A stretch of DNA of 36,476 bases from Streptomyces meridianus. GTDB taxonomy: Bacteria; Actinomycetota; Actinomycetes; Streptomycetales; Streptomycetaceae. The notes under the pieces were generated by a model, which saw nothing but the letters and a program-made list of their open reading frames with translations, was not told the DNA's origin and did no database searches. The position numbers and the translations under genes are program-made. This document shows, piece after piece, positions 17,518 through 25,701 of this stretch. Each line of letters starts with the position of its first letter. The first letter of the stretch is position 1. The stretch covers positions 1-36,476 of the forward strand of contig NZ_JAMQGM010000035.1 of assembly GCF_023703325.1 (NCBI RefSeq), in the 5' to 3' direction.

Positions 17518-18413
17518 TGGAGATCCTCGAGTACGCCTTCATGCAGCGGGCCCTGCTGGCGGCCGTCCTGGTCGGCATCACCGCCCCGGCCATCGGCATC
17601 TACCTGGTGCAGCGACGCCAGGCGATCATGGGCGACGGCATCGGTCACGTCGCCATGACCGGCGTCGCGCTGGGCTTCCTGTTCAGCACCAGCCCGGTCT
17701 GGATGGCGACGGTGGTCGCGGTGATCGGCGCGGTCGGGATGGAGCTGATCCGCTCGCGCGGGCGGACGAGCGGCGACATCGCCCTGGCCCTGCTGTTCTA
17801 CGGCGGCATGGCCGGCGGTGTCATGATCATCAATTTGGCCCCCAACGGCTCGACCGGAAACCTGCTCACCTATCTGTTCGGTTCGATCACCACGGTCGCC
17901 CCCGCGGACATCACGGCGATCTGCGTCCTGGCCGCCTTCGTGGTCGCGACCACCGTCGGCCTTCGCCGCCAGCTCTTCGCGGTCTGCCAGGACGAGGAGT
18001 TCGCCCGGGTCTCCGGGCTGCCCGTCCGGCTGCTCAACCTGCTGATCGCGGTCACCGCCGCCGTCACCGTGACCGTCGCGATGCGCATCGTCGGACTGCT
18101 GCTGGTCAGCGCCATGATGGTGATCCCCGTGGCGGCGGCCCAGCGCGTCAGCAGGGGTTTCGCGGCGACCCTGGCGACCGCCGTGGCCATCGGGGTGAGC
18201 GTGTCGCTGACCGGCACCGTGACCACGTTCTACGTGAACGCGCCCTCCGGTGCGGCCATCGTCCTGCTGTCCGTCGCCGTCTTCCTCGCCTTCACCGCGG
18301 CCGCCGTTCCGCTGACGCGGAAGCGGGCCCGGAGGGCCGCAGCGGCAGCGGAACGGTGCACCCTGGAGGAGGAGGGCGGAACGCCCCCGCAGGGCGACGA
18401 CGTCAAGGTCTGA
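17517..18413 (+). CDS. znuB: Zinc ABC transporter permease
   Basis: 298-residue integral membrane protein of the ABC-3 family that forms the Zn2+ channel with ZnuC. About eight hydrophobic segments are visible between residues 10 and 265. Family features include RRQAIMGDGIGHVAMTGVALGFL near residue 33 and RIVGLLLVSAMMVIPVAAAQRVSRGF near 190-215. The C-terminal 35 residues are charged and cytoplasmic. ATG 17517 overlaps the znuC stop (tgATG), so the two are translationally coupled. zur follows after 115 bp. Confidence 0.94.
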   Translation: MEILEYAFMQRALLAAVLVGITAPAIGIYLVQRRQAIMGDGIGHVAMTGVALGFLFSTSPVWMATVVAVIGAVGMELIRSRGRTSGDIALALLFYGGMAGGVMIINLAPNGSTGNLLTYLFGSITTVAPADITAICVLAAFVVATTVGLRRQLFAVCQDEEFARVSGLPVRLLNLLIAVTAAVTVTVAMRIVGLLLVSAMMVIPVAAAQRVSRGFAATLATAVAIGVSVSLTGTVTTFYVNAPSGAAIVLLSVAVFLAFTAAAVPLTRKRARRAAAAAERCTLEEEGGTPPQGDDVKV

Positions 18414-18528
18414 GCGGGCCGGGGCGGCCGGCGGGCTTCCGGACGACGCGGTTCTGCCGGATCTGTCGGCGACCACTGGCACAATGACCCGTCGTACGTG
18501 CGGACCGGGCGAATTCGAGGAGGCAACC

Positions 18529-18951
18529 GTGGCGACCGCAGGACCGCCGGTGCGTGGCAGGTCGACCCGGCAGCGGGCTGCCGTGGCGGCGGCACTCGAC
18601 GAGGTCGACGAATTCCGCAGCGCCCAGGAACTGCACGACATGCTCAAGCACCGGGGCGACTCGGTCGGTCTGACCACCGTCTACCGCACCCTCCAGTCCC
18701 TCGCCGATGCCGGTGAGGTGGACGTGCTGCGCACCAGCGAGGGCGAAGCCGTCTACCGCCGGTGCAGCACCGACGACCACCACCACCATCTGGTGTGCCG
18801 GCTGTGCGGCAAGGCCGTCGAGGTCGAGGGCCCGGCCGTGGAGGCCTGGGCGGACCAGATCGCCGCGGAACACGGGTACGTGGACGTGGGCCACACCATC
18901 GAGATCTTCGGCACCTGCGGCGACTGCGCGGCGGCAGGCGCGGAGAGCTGA
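18529..18951 (+). CDS. zur: Zinc uptake regulator, Fur family
   Basis: 140-residue Fur-family repressor that binds DNA when loaded with Zn2+. The N-terminal winged helix includes RSTRQRAAVAAALDEVDEFRSAQELHDML and GLTTVYRTLQSLADAGEVD. The metal sites are DDHHHHLVCRLCGK (regulatory His cluster and structural CxxC) and the C-terminal GTCGDCAAAG (second CxxC). GTG 18529 is chosen for the excellent cgaggagg 5 nt upstream; an ATG at 18484 is in frame but has no such site. Its place behind znuACB identifies it as Zur rather than Fur. It probably shuts off znuA through the box at 15723-15742. No A/T-rich Zur box is seen in front of zur itself. Confidence 0.93.
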   Translation: MATAGPPVRGRSTRQRAAVAAALDEVDEFRSAQELHDMLKHRGDSVGLTTVYRTLQSLADAGEVDVLRTSEGEAVYRRCSTDDHHHHLVCRLCGKAVEVEGPAVEAWADQIAAEHGYVDVGHTIEIFGTCGDCAAAGAES

Positions 18952-18953
18952 CG

Positions 18954-18973
18954 GCCGGTCCCTGCGGGCCGGC
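18954..18973 (+). terminator. Hairpin directly after zur
   Basis: gccgg plus ccc pair with ggg plus ccggc across a 3-nt loop, with one bulged t (18959). The 8-bp stem begins 3 bp after the zur stop, between convergent zur and the acetyltransferase gene. Confidence 0.5.
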
Positions 18974-19029
18974 GGCCGTACTCCGGTCGGTACTGCCCTC
19001 CGCCCCCCGGCCCGTGCGCGGCCCCCGGC

Positions 19030-19551
19030 TCAATCCGGCTCGGTCAGCTCCTCGGCCAGCAGATCCATGAGCAGGCCGTCGTGCCAGGAGTCGTCGGATC
19101 CCCGCTCGTAGGCCCGCATGACGCCCACCGGCCGGAAACCCACCTTGCGGTAGCACGCGATCGCCGCCGCATTGTCGGCCGCCGGGTCGATCACCAGCCG
19201 GTGGTGGCCGTGCTCGTCGATCAGGTGCCGGGCAAGGGTCCGGACTGCGTCGGCACCCACACCCCGGCCGTGCACCGCCGGGTCGAGATAGATGTCGATC
19301 GAGGCATGCCGGTAGTCCGGTTCCTCCTGCGCGCTCCACTGGATCGCGCCCACGACGCGCCCGTCCAGTTCGACAGTCGAGATCCGGGTTTCCCCGTCCG
19401 CGAGGTCCGCCCGGATCTCCGCCTCGAGGTCTTCCCCGCCGCGCCACCGGGCGAACACCTCGGGGGTGGCCCGGATGGCGGCGAGGAGGGGAATGTCGGC
19501 CTCAACGGCGGGCCGCAGCGTCACCGCCGAGCCGGTCAGCGTCGGTTCCAT
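19030..19551 (-). CDS. GNAT-family N-acetyltransferase, AAC(6')-like
   Basis: 173-residue single-domain acetyltransferase using acetyl-CoA. The fold is clear: substrate-side LRPAVEADIPLLAAI, beta4 RHASIDIYLDP, the acetyl-CoA loop VHGRGVGADAV, and the C-terminal DPAADNAAAIACYRKVGFRPVG. The last part (MRAYERG, then WHDGLLMDLL) resembles aminoglycoside 6'-N-acetyltransferases and their close relatives, but resistance cannot be claimed from this. There is no ribosome site. TAGCGT lies 6 nt before ATG 19551, so the transcript is probably leaderless. Convergent with zur. Confidence 0.85.
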   Translation of the reverse strand: MEPTLTGSAVTLRPAVEADIPLLAAIRATPEVFARWRGGEDLEAEIRADLADGETRISTVELDGRVVGAIQWSAQEEPDYRHASIDIYLDPAVHGRGVGADAVRTLARHLIDEHGHHRLVIDPAADNAAAIACYRKVGFRPVGVMRAYERGSDDSWHDGLLMDLLAEELTEPD

Positions 19552-19602
19552 ACCGAGACGCTACGCCGACCGGCCCGTTCCGCGCAGCCCGTACGCAGCA
19601 GG

Positions 19603-20427
19603 TCAGGCGCTGCTCTCCGCCGATCCCTCGTTGGGCAGCGCCCCGCCGAACCTCCGGTCGCGCTGGGCGAACTCGAGGCACGCCCGCCACAGGTCACGGC
19701 GGTCGAAGTCCGGCCACAGCACGTCCTGGTAGACCATCTCGGCGTAAGCGCTCTGCCAGATCAGGTAGTTGGAGGTCCGCTGCTCGCCGGAGGGGCGCAG
19801 GAACAGGTCCACGTCGGGCATGTCGGGGTAGTAGAGGTACCGGGCGAAGGTCTTCTCGCTGACCTTCGACGGATCGAGCCGGCCCGCCTTCACGTCCTCC
19901 GCCAAGGCCTGCGCGGCGTCCGCGATCTCGGCGCGGCCGCCGTAGTTCATGCAGAAGTACAGCGTGAGCCCGTCGTTGTCCTTGGTCTGCTCCTGAGCGA
20001 CCTCGAGCTCCTTGGCCACCGACCTCCACAGGCGGGGCATCCGGCCCACCCAGCGCACCCGGATGCCCAGCTCGTCGAGCCGGTCACGGGTCTTGCGGAT
20101 GAAGTCGCGGTTGAAGTTCATCAGGAAGCGCACCTCGTCCGGCGAGCGCTTCCAGTTCTCGGTGGAGAACGCGTACAGGGAGATGTTCTGCACGCCCATC
20201 TCGACCGCGCCCTGCAGCACGTCCAGCACGCGCTCGGCACCCACCTTGTGTCCCTCGGTTCGCGGGAGTCCGCGCTCCTTGGCCCAGCGGCCGTTGCCAT
20301 CCATGACGATCGCGACGTGCCTCGGCACCAGCTCGCCGGGGATCTTCGGCGGACGCGCGCCGGACGGGTGGGGCTCGGGCGTCTTGTACTCGCGGCGGGT
20401 GCGGCCGAGAATCCCGCGTCGTGCCAT
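19603..20427 (-). CDS. uppS: Isoprenyl transferase (undecaprenyl diphosphate synthase family)
   Basis: 274-residue cis-prenyltransferase that extends allylic diphosphates with isopentenyl diphosphate to make polyprenyl carrier lipid for cell-wall synthesis. Signature regions: HVAIVMDGNGRWAKERGLPR (catalytic Asp, phosphate binding), GHKVGAERVLDV, ISLYAFSTENWKR, LYFCMNYGGRAEI, and the C-terminal VDLFLRPSGEQRTSNYLIWQSAYAEM, which carries the diphosphate-binding Arg residues. ATG 20427 begins MARRGILGR, the usual actinomycete N-terminus. The chain length of the product cannot be told from the sequence. It lies 98 bp downstream of recO on the same strand, a conserved actinobacterial neighbourhood. 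Confidence 0.94.
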   Translation of the reverse strand: MARRGILGRTRREYKTPEPHPSGARPPKIPGELVPRHVAIVMDGNGRWAKERGLPRTEGHKVGAERVLDVLQGAVEMGVQNISLYAFSTENWKRSPDEVRFLMNFNRDFIRKTRDRLDELGIRVRWVGRMPRLWRSVAKELEVAQEQTKDNDGLTLYFCMNYGGRAEIADAAQALAEDVKAGRLDPSKVSEKTFARYLYYPDMPDVDLFLRPSGEQRTSNYLIWQSAYAEMVYQDVLWPDFDRRDLWRACLEFAQRDRRFGGALPNEGSAESSA

Positions 20428-20525
20428 GCGGTCCACGTCTCCTAGCGTCTGTCGTGATGCGTCTGTCGTGCGATCCGGGTGTGCTGTCCGGGCCCGGGCC
20501 CAGGATGCGGGGCGCGCCGCCCTGG

Positions 20526-21275
20526 TCAGCCCTTTTCCACGTAGCGGAGCGAGCGCAGCCCGCGTTCCAGGTGCCAGTGGAGATACGCGGCGACCAGGCC
20601 ACTGCCCTCCCGGACGTGCCGCGGCTCGCTCGCGTCCGCGGTGGCCCAGTCGCCCGTGAGGAGAGCGCCCAGGAGCACCAGAGCCTCCGAGGAGGGTACG
20701 ACGCTTCCCGGCACGCGGCACTCCGCGCAGACGACGCCGCCTGCCGCCATCGAGAAGAACCGGTTCGGTCCGGGCATTCCGCACTGCGCGCAGGCGTCGA
20801 AACTGGGGGCGTAGCCGTTGACGGCGAGGGAGCGCAGCAGGAACGCGTCCAGGACGAGCGCCGGCTCGTGCTCGCCGCTCGCGAGCGTCCGCAGCCCGCC
20901 CACGAGCAGCAGGTACTGCTGGACGGCCGGCTCGCCCTCGTGATCGGTGAATCGCTCGGCGGTCTCCAGCATTGCGGTTCCCGCGGTGTAGCGGCCGTAG
21001 TCGGTGACGATGCCACTGCCGTACGGGGCGATGGTCTCGCTCTGCGTGCACAGCGGCAGTCCGCGACCGACGAGTTCGCTTCCGCGCGCGAAGAACTGGA
21101 CATCCACGTGGGAGAAGGGCTCGAGTCGGGCCCCGAATTTCGACTTCGTGCGCCGTACGCCGCGCGCGACCGCGCGGACCCGGCCGTGACCACGGGTGAG
21201 CAGGGTGATGATCCGGTCCGCCTCACCCAGCTTCTGGGTGCGCAGCACGATGCCGTCGTCGCGGAACAGACTCAT
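20526..21275 (-). CDS. recO: DNA repair protein RecO
   Basis: 249-residue recombination mediator that helps RecR load RecA on SSB-coated single-stranded DNA. The N-terminal OB fold starts MSLFRDDGIVLRTQKLGEADRIITLLTRGHG with the GVRRTKSKFG basic loop. The helical middle is followed by a zinc site, CAQCG (about residue 150) and CAEC (about 178). ATG 21275 is preferred because the family begins with MSLFRDDG. An in-frame GTG at 21293 would add six residues. No Shine-Dalgarno is present; GACAAT 6 nt upstream could be a -10 of a leaderless message. Confidence 0.94.
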   Translation of the reverse strand: MSLFRDDGIVLRTQKLGEADRIITLLTRGHGRVRAVARGVRRTKSKFGARLEPFSHVDVQFFARGSELVGRGLPLCTQSETIAPYGSGIVTDYGRYTAGTAMLETAERFTDHEGEPAVQQYLLLVGGLRTLASGEHEPALVLDAFLLRSLAVNGYAPSFDACAQCGMPGPNRFFSMAAGGVVCAECRVPGSVVPSSEALVLLGALLTGDWATADASEPRHVREGSGLVAAYLHWHLERGLRSLRYVEKG

Positions 21276-21339
21276 GCGGCCATTGTCGCGCACGGGATTC
21301 CCGGTTCCGCGCCGGGCGGCCCGAGCCGGGCCCGGGGTC

Positions 21340-22020
21340 TCAGGAGGGCGTACGGGCGGCCGCGGCCAGGAGCCTGTCCGTGTCCTCGACGGGGATCCGC
21401 AACGCGCGCCCGACGGCCGCCAGCGTCTCCTCCTCGGCGGGTACGTAGGGACCGTCGGCGAGGGCGATGCGGGCTCCCTGGAGCAGGATCTGTTCCCGGC
21501 CGGCCGGTGCCAGATGCGGAGCCAGGGGCTCGAGGGCCTCGTGCAGTTCGACGACGGGGACCGTGCTGCCGGGCGCGAGATTCCCCGGATCCGGGTGCGA
21601 CGGGATGCGTCCGTGACCGGCGGCGAGGGCGTCGATGAGCGTGACGAGTTGCTCTTCGGTGCAGTCGGCGAAGCCCGCGGCCCGTACCGCCTCGACCGCC
21701 GCCTCCCGCACCGGTCGGGCCGCCGTGCCGCCGGCCACCAGGACCGCGAGGGTCACGGTGTGGACGGCTTCGCGCAGCAGCGCGGAGAGCCGCGTCGTCG
21801 TCGGCCGGTCCAGCACCTCGACGCCGAAGCGGTCGGTGCAGGAGGAGCATTCGACGACCGGGCCCGCTTCGCCGCGCGGGAGGAGCGGGATGCCGAGGAC
21901 GAACAGGCGCCGGTGGCCGGTTCGGCGGCGGTGGTTGCGGTCGCCTCCGCAGCCGGGGCAGAAGAACTCCCCGTCCCCTTCGGTGCGCCACATGGTGCGC
22001 ACTCCCCACACGCGCGACAT
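21340..22020 (-). CDS. TerB-like protein with N-terminal zinc ribbon
   Basis: 226-residue protein. The N-terminus has a two-part zinc ribbon, FCPGCGGDRN near residue 20 and VVECSSC near 55. The rest is a helical domain of the TerB type, with LREAVHTVTLAVLVAGG near residue 80 and a second half-repeat near EREQ-type helices around 160-220. TerB domains occur in tellurite-resistance and stress-linked proteins; no reaction is known. ATG 22020 has a strong ggaggt 5 nt upstream. It lies 64 bp upstream of recO in the same direction, so the two could be cotranscribed. Functional assignment to tellurite resistance is not supported. Confidence 0.8.
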   Translation of the reverse strand: MSRVWGVRTMWRTEGDGEFFCPGCGGDRNHRRRTGHRRLFVLGIPLLPRGEAGPVVECSSCTDRFGVEVLDRPTTTRLSALLREAVHTVTLAVLVAGGTAARPVREAAVEAVRAAGFADCTEEQLVTLIDALAAGHGRIPSHPDPGNLAPGSTVPVVELHEALEPLAPHLAPAGREQILLQGARIALADGPYVPAEEETLAAVGRALRIPVEDTDRLLAAAARTPS

Positions 22021-22154
22021 TGCGCACCTCCGGCCACTTCGCCTTGACTGTCCGCTGGTTGCGCGGTACACGCCGGCGAGGGCGCCTCGGCAACGGTGCC
22101 GCGTGGACGTGATGTTAGCCACATGAAGGAAGCGGCGTCAGCATCCTCACCAAG

Positions 22155-22200
22155 ACCGGACCGAGCCCCATCCTCCCGAGTGGGCGGACGGGGCTCCGGT
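22155..22200 (-). terminator. Terminator of leuA
   Basis: agcccc (22164-22169) pairs with ggggct (22190-22195), and accgg (22155-22159) with ccggt (22196-22200) beyond a 4-nt bulge, giving an 11-bp stem. Read on the minus strand it begins 10 bp after the leuA stop. Confidence 0.65.
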
Positions 22201-22210
22201 TTACCCGGGT

Positions 22211-23974
22211 TCAGCCGCGATCGGCCCTGTTCACGGCGGACACCACTGCCTTCAGGGAGGCGCGCACCGTGTTGGCGTCCGTTCCGACTCCCCACAGCAC
22301 CTGGCCGTCGACGGCGCACTCGACGTAGGCGGCGGCCTGGGCCGTGGCGCCCTCGCTCTGCGCGTGCTCCGCGTAGTCGAGGACCCGGATGTCCAGGCCG
22401 ATGCGGCCCAGCGCGTCGACGAAGGCTGCGATCGGGCCGTTCCCGCTGCCGGTGAGCACGGTGTCGGCGCCGTCGACCACGGCCTCCACGGTAAGGGCGT
22501 CGCCGCCCTCGTGGGTGGTGGAGGTCTGCGCGGAGCGCAGTGCGATGCGGCCCCAGGGGTTGTCCGGTGTGGGCAGGTACTCGTCCCGGAACACCGACCA
22601 GATCTCCGCCGGGGTGATCTCGCCGCCCTCGGTGTGCGTCTTCGCCTGGATGATCTTCGAGAACTCGATCTGCATCCGGCGGGGCAGGTCCAGCTTGTGC
22701 TCGTTCTTCAGGACGTAGGCCACACCGCCCTTGCCGGACTGCGAGTTGACGCGGATCACCGCTTCGTAGGAGCGGCCGACGTCCTTGGGGTCGATCGGCA
22801 GGTAGGGCACCGACCACTCGATCTCGTCGACGCGTGCGCCGCGGTCCTCGGCGTCGGCCTCCATCGCCTCGAAGCCCTTCTTGATGGCGTCCTGGTGGGA
22901 GCCGGAGAAGGATGTGTAGACGAGGTCGCCCGCATAGGGGTGGCGCGGGTGGACGGCCATCTGGTTGCAGTACTCGGCGGTGCGGCGGATCTCGTCGATC
23001 TGCGAGAAGTCGATCTGCGGGTCGACGCCCTGGCTGAACAGGTTCATGCCCAGCGTGATCAGGTCGACGTTGCCGGTGCGCTCGCCCTGACCGAACAGGC
23101 AGCCCTCGACGCGGTCCGCGCCGGCCATGACCGCCAGTTCGGCGGCTGCGACGGCCGTTCCGCGGTCGTTGTGCGGATGCGCGGACAGGCAGACGTGCTC
23201 ACGCCGGGACAGGTTGCGCGACATCCACTCGAACCGGTCGGCGTGGGTGCTGGGGGTCGAACGCTCCACCGTGGCGGGCAGGTTGAGAATGATCTCGCGG
23301 CCGGGCTCGGGCTGCCAGACGTCCATGACGCTCTCGCAGACCTCGAGCGCGAAGTCCAGTTCGGTGTCGGTGAAGATCTCCGGCGAGTACTGGTAGCCGA
23401 AGACGGTCTCGTCGCCCAGCAGCTTGTCCGCGTACTCGGTCACCAGCCGGGTGCCGTCGACGGCGATCTGCCGGACCTGCTCGCGGGTGCCGCGGAAGAC
23501 CACCCTCCGGAAGACCGGCGCGGTGGCGTTGTACAGGTGCACGGTGGCCCGGTGCGCGCCGCGCAGCGACTCGATCGTGCGCTCGATGAGCTCCTCGCGG
23601 GCCTGGGTGAGGACGGAGATCGTCACGTCCTCGGGGATCGCCCCCTCCTCGATGATGGAGCGCACGAAGTCGAAGTCGGTCTGACCGGAGGAGGGGAATC
23701 CGACCTCGATCTCCTTGTAACCCATCGTCACGAGCAGGTCGAACATCGCGCGCTTGCGAGCCGGCGACATGGGGTCGATCAGAGCCTGGTTGCCGTCGCG
23801 CAGGTCGGTGGAGAGCCAGCGTGGGGCGCGGGTGATGCGGCTGTCCGGCCAGGACCGGTCGGGCAGGTCCACGGCCTCGTAGGGCGCGTAGCGGTGGGTC
23901 GGCATCCCCGACGGGCGTTGCGGGGCCGTCGCGGCGGTGATGGGCGTGGGACGGCCGACGGAATGCTGGGTCAT
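22211..23974 (-). CDS. leuA: 2-isopropylmalate synthase
   Basis: 587-residue enzyme that condenses acetyl-CoA with 2-oxoisovalerate, the committed step of leucine synthesis. The catalytic TIM barrel opens with WLSTDLRDGNQALIDPMSP. Metal-binding HPHNDRGTAVAAAEL and GCLFGQGERTGNVDL follow near residues 280-320. The C-terminal 130 residues form the LeuA regulatory domain for leucine feedback inhibition (SGNGPIAAFVDAL). It belongs to the long class with the N-terminal extension usual in actinobacteria. ATG 23974 has aggag about 10 nt upstream. A leucine-rich leader ORF lies at 24056-24103, implying control by leucine supply. Confidence 0.96.
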   Translation of the reverse strand: MTQHSVGRPTPITAATAPQRPSGMPTHRYAPYEAVDLPDRSWPDSRITRAPRWLSTDLRDGNQALIDPMSPARKRAMFDLLVTMGYKEIEVGFPSSGQTDFDFVRSIIEEGAIPEDVTISVLTQAREELIERTIESLRGAHRATVHLYNATAPVFRRVVFRGTREQVRQIAVDGTRLVTEYADKLLGDETVFGYQYSPEIFTDTELDFALEVCESVMDVWQPEPGREIILNLPATVERSTPSTHADRFEWMSRNLSRREHVCLSAHPHNDRGTAVAAAELAVMAGADRVEGCLFGQGERTGNVDLITLGMNLFSQGVDPQIDFSQIDEIRRTAEYCNQMAVHPRHPYAGDLVYTSFSGSHQDAIKKGFEAMEADAEDRGARVDEIEWSVPYLPIDPKDVGRSYEAVIRVNSQSGKGGVAYVLKNEHKLDLPRRMQIEFSKIIQAKTHTEGGEITPAEIWSVFRDEYLPTPDNPWGRIALRSAQTSTTHEGGDALTVEAVVDGADTVLTGSGNGPIAAFVDALGRIGLDIRVLDYAEHAQSEGATAQAAAYVECAVDGQVLWGVGTDANTVRASLKAVVSAVNRADRG

Positions 23975-24055
23975 GTGCGTGGGCTCCTGCCGAAAGGATC
24001 TCGACGGCCGACGGTGGGCAACACCGGTCTCCGCGGGGAGGGGGTCGGCCTACGA
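23975..24055 (-). promoter_or_regulatory. leuA leader: possible attenuator structure
   Basis: Between the leader peptide stop and the leuA start, ggccgac (24044-24050 read on the minus strand) can pair with gtcggcc (24006-24012), giving a 7-bp stem around a GC-rich loop. It begins within 6 nt of the leader stop, so a ribosome stalled in the leader could affect its formation. The stem is close to the leuA ribosome site, so control of translation is as likely as termination. Confidence 0.4.
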
Positions 24056-24103
24056 CTACAGGCCCTCGCCGCGGCAGCTAAGAAGAAGCAGCCCGAAACG
24101 CAT
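24056..24103 (-). CDS. Leucine-rich leader peptide of leuA
   Basis: A 15-residue ORF, MRFGLLLLSCRGEGL, with four consecutive Leu codons (ctg ctt ctt ctt) ends in TAG 82 bp before leuA. An in-frame ATG at 24157 would lengthen it to 33 residues with two more Leu just before. Leucine-rich leader ORFs before leuA are known regulatory features, and comparative work has described leuA leader elements in Actinobacteria. Neither ATG has a strong ribosome site, so the true start is uncertain. Confidence 0.65.
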   Translation of the reverse strand: MRFGLLLLSCRGEGL

Positions 24104-24311
24104 GATGTGCAGCAGCCTAACCGAGCCGTCGAGATCTGCGCCGATGCGTTTCAGCATGCAAGATCCGGGGGGCTCATCGGGCAGAACGTGACATATCACT
24201 CCCGGACCCCCCCGATGCTCGCCGTCCCCCTCCTCCGCCCGCGTCCCCCGGCCAGGAGTCCCCGGGCCGGGAACGCGGCCTGCGCCGGCGCCGAACGGGT
24301 AGGGATGGGCC

Positions 24312-24578
24312 ATGCGCATCCGTATCCATCGCACCGGCGGCTTCGCGGGCATCGAGCGCCGGGCCGAACTGGACACCGCAGGGCGGCCCGACGCCACCGA
24401 CTGGCACGAGCTGGCCGACCGGGCGTTCGCAGCCGGACGGCAGGCGCCTCCAGCCGGGGTTCCGGACGGCTTCGCCTACCGCATCACCGTCGACGACCGG
24501 ACCGTCCACTGCGCGGACCCGGAGCTGACCGGGGCCCAGCGTGAACTGATCACGCGGCTTCTCGGGGAGGGCGCCTGA
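24312..24578 (+). CDS. Emfourin-like small protein (protealysin-inhibitor family)
   Basis: 88 residues without a signal peptide. The opening MRIRIHRTGGFAGIERRAELD and a C-terminal FAYRITVDDRTVHCADPELT match the pattern of emfourin, a small inhibitor of M4 metalloproteases such as protealysin. Emfourins are commonly encoded beside their protease, but none is in this window. ATG 24312 follows gtagggatgggcc. This can be read either as a ribosome site (aggg) or as a TAGGGA -10 placed 6 nt upstream. It is divergent from leuA and convergent with era. The family call is from memory of the sequence pattern. Confidence 0.7.
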   Translation: MRIRIHRTGGFAGIERRAELDTAGRPDATDWHELADRAFAAGRQAPPAGVPDGFAYRITVDDRTVHCADPELTGAQRELITRLLGEGA

Positions 24579-24639
24579 CCTCGCCCCCGGAGACCGCCCG
24601 GCCCCTGGCGTTCGCCGCGTCGCGGGGAGGGCGCGGACC

Positions 24640-25596
24640 TCAGAATCCGAGCTTGCGCAGCTGCTTCGGGTCGCGCTGCCAGTCCTTGGCGACCTTCACG
24701 TGCAGATCGAGGAAGACCGGAGTGCCGAGCAGCGCCTCGATGTGCTTGCGCGATTTCACCCCGACCTCCTTCAGCCGTGCGCCCTTGGGGCCGATGATGA
24801 TGCCTTTCTGGCTCGGGCGCTCGATGTAGACGTTGGCGTGCACGTCCAGCAGTGGCTTGTTCTCCGGGCGGCCCTCACGGGGCAGCATCTCCTCGACGAC
24901 CACGGCGATCGAGTGCGGCAGCTCGTCCCGCACGCCCTCCAGCGCGGCCTCACGGATCAGCTCGGCGACCATGACCTGCTCGGGCTCGTCGGTCAGATCG
25001 CCCTCGGGATAGAGCGGCGGGCTCTCCGGGAGCAGCGGCACCAGGAGGTCGGCCAGCAGGCCCACCTGGTTGTCACCGGTCGCCGAGACGGGGATGATCT
25101 CCGCCCAATCGATGCCGAGTTCCTCGCCGAGCCGGTCGACGGCGATCAGCTGTTCGGCGAGCTGCTTCGAGTCCACCAGGTCCGTCTTGGTGACGACCGC
25201 GACCTTGGGGGTCTTCTTGATCCCGGCCAGTTCGGTGGCGATGAACCGGTCGCCCGGACCGAGCTTCTGGTCGGCCGGGATGCAGAACCCGATGACGTCG
25301 ACCTCGGCCCAGGTCGTGCGCACCACGTCGTTGAGCCGCTCGCCGAGCAGGGTGCGCGGCTTGTGGAGGCCGGGGGTGTCGACCAGGACGAGCTGCGCCT
25401 CGGGGCGGTGCACGATGCCCCGGACGGTGTGCCGGGTGGTCTGCGGCCGGTTGGAGGTGATCGCCACCTTGGTGCCCACCAGCGCGTTGGTGAGGGTCGA
25501 CTTGCCCGCGTTGGGGCGGCCGACGAAGCACGCGAACCCGGCGCGATGCGGGGCCGGTGCCGGGGCGGGCGGGGACGAGGGGGAACGATCGCTCAT
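24640..25596 (-). CDS. era: GTPase Era
   Basis: 318-residue GTPase that binds the 3' end of 16S rRNA and assists 30S subunit assembly. G motifs: G1 GRPNAGKST (about residue 26), the switch region NRPQTTRHTVRG, G3 DTPG, G4 TKTD and G5 SAT. The C-terminal KH RNA-binding domain has GIIIGPKGARLKEVGVKSR and ends with the typical KVAKDWQRDPKQLRKLGF. ATG 25596 is chosen, with gagg very close upstream. ATG 25605 adds only three residues. It is the last gene of the phoH-ybeY-corC-cytidine deaminase-like-era series. Confidence 0.96.
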   Translation of the reverse strand: MSDRSPSSPPAPAPAPHRAGFACFVGRPNAGKSTLTNALVGTKVAITSNRPQTTRHTVRGIVHRPEAQLVLVDTPGLHKPRTLLGERLNDVVRTTWAEVDVIGFCIPADQKLGPGDRFIATELAGIKKTPKVAVVTKTDLVDSKQLAEQLIAVDRLGEELGIDWAEIIPVSATGDNQVGLLADLLVPLLPESPPLYPEGDLTDEPEQVMVAELIREAALEGVRDELPHSIAVVVEEMLPREGRPENKPLLDVHANVYIERPSQKGIIIGPKGARLKEVGVKSRKHIEALLGTPVFLDLHVKVAKDWQRDPKQLRKLGF

Positions 25597-25701
25597 GGGC
25601 CTCATTCTCCCCGATGCCGCGGACTGCTCGGACCAGTGGTACGGCAGTACCGGTGCAACCCGGCCCCCGCGGCCCGGCCTGCGCTGCTCGGACCGCGGCG
25701 C

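Noticed and set aside
24563..24634. Direct repeat of cggggagggcgc 60 bp apart, at the end of the emfourin-like gene and before the era stop
   Set aside because: Only 12 bp in very GC-rich DNA, with no element between the copies. Chance is likely.
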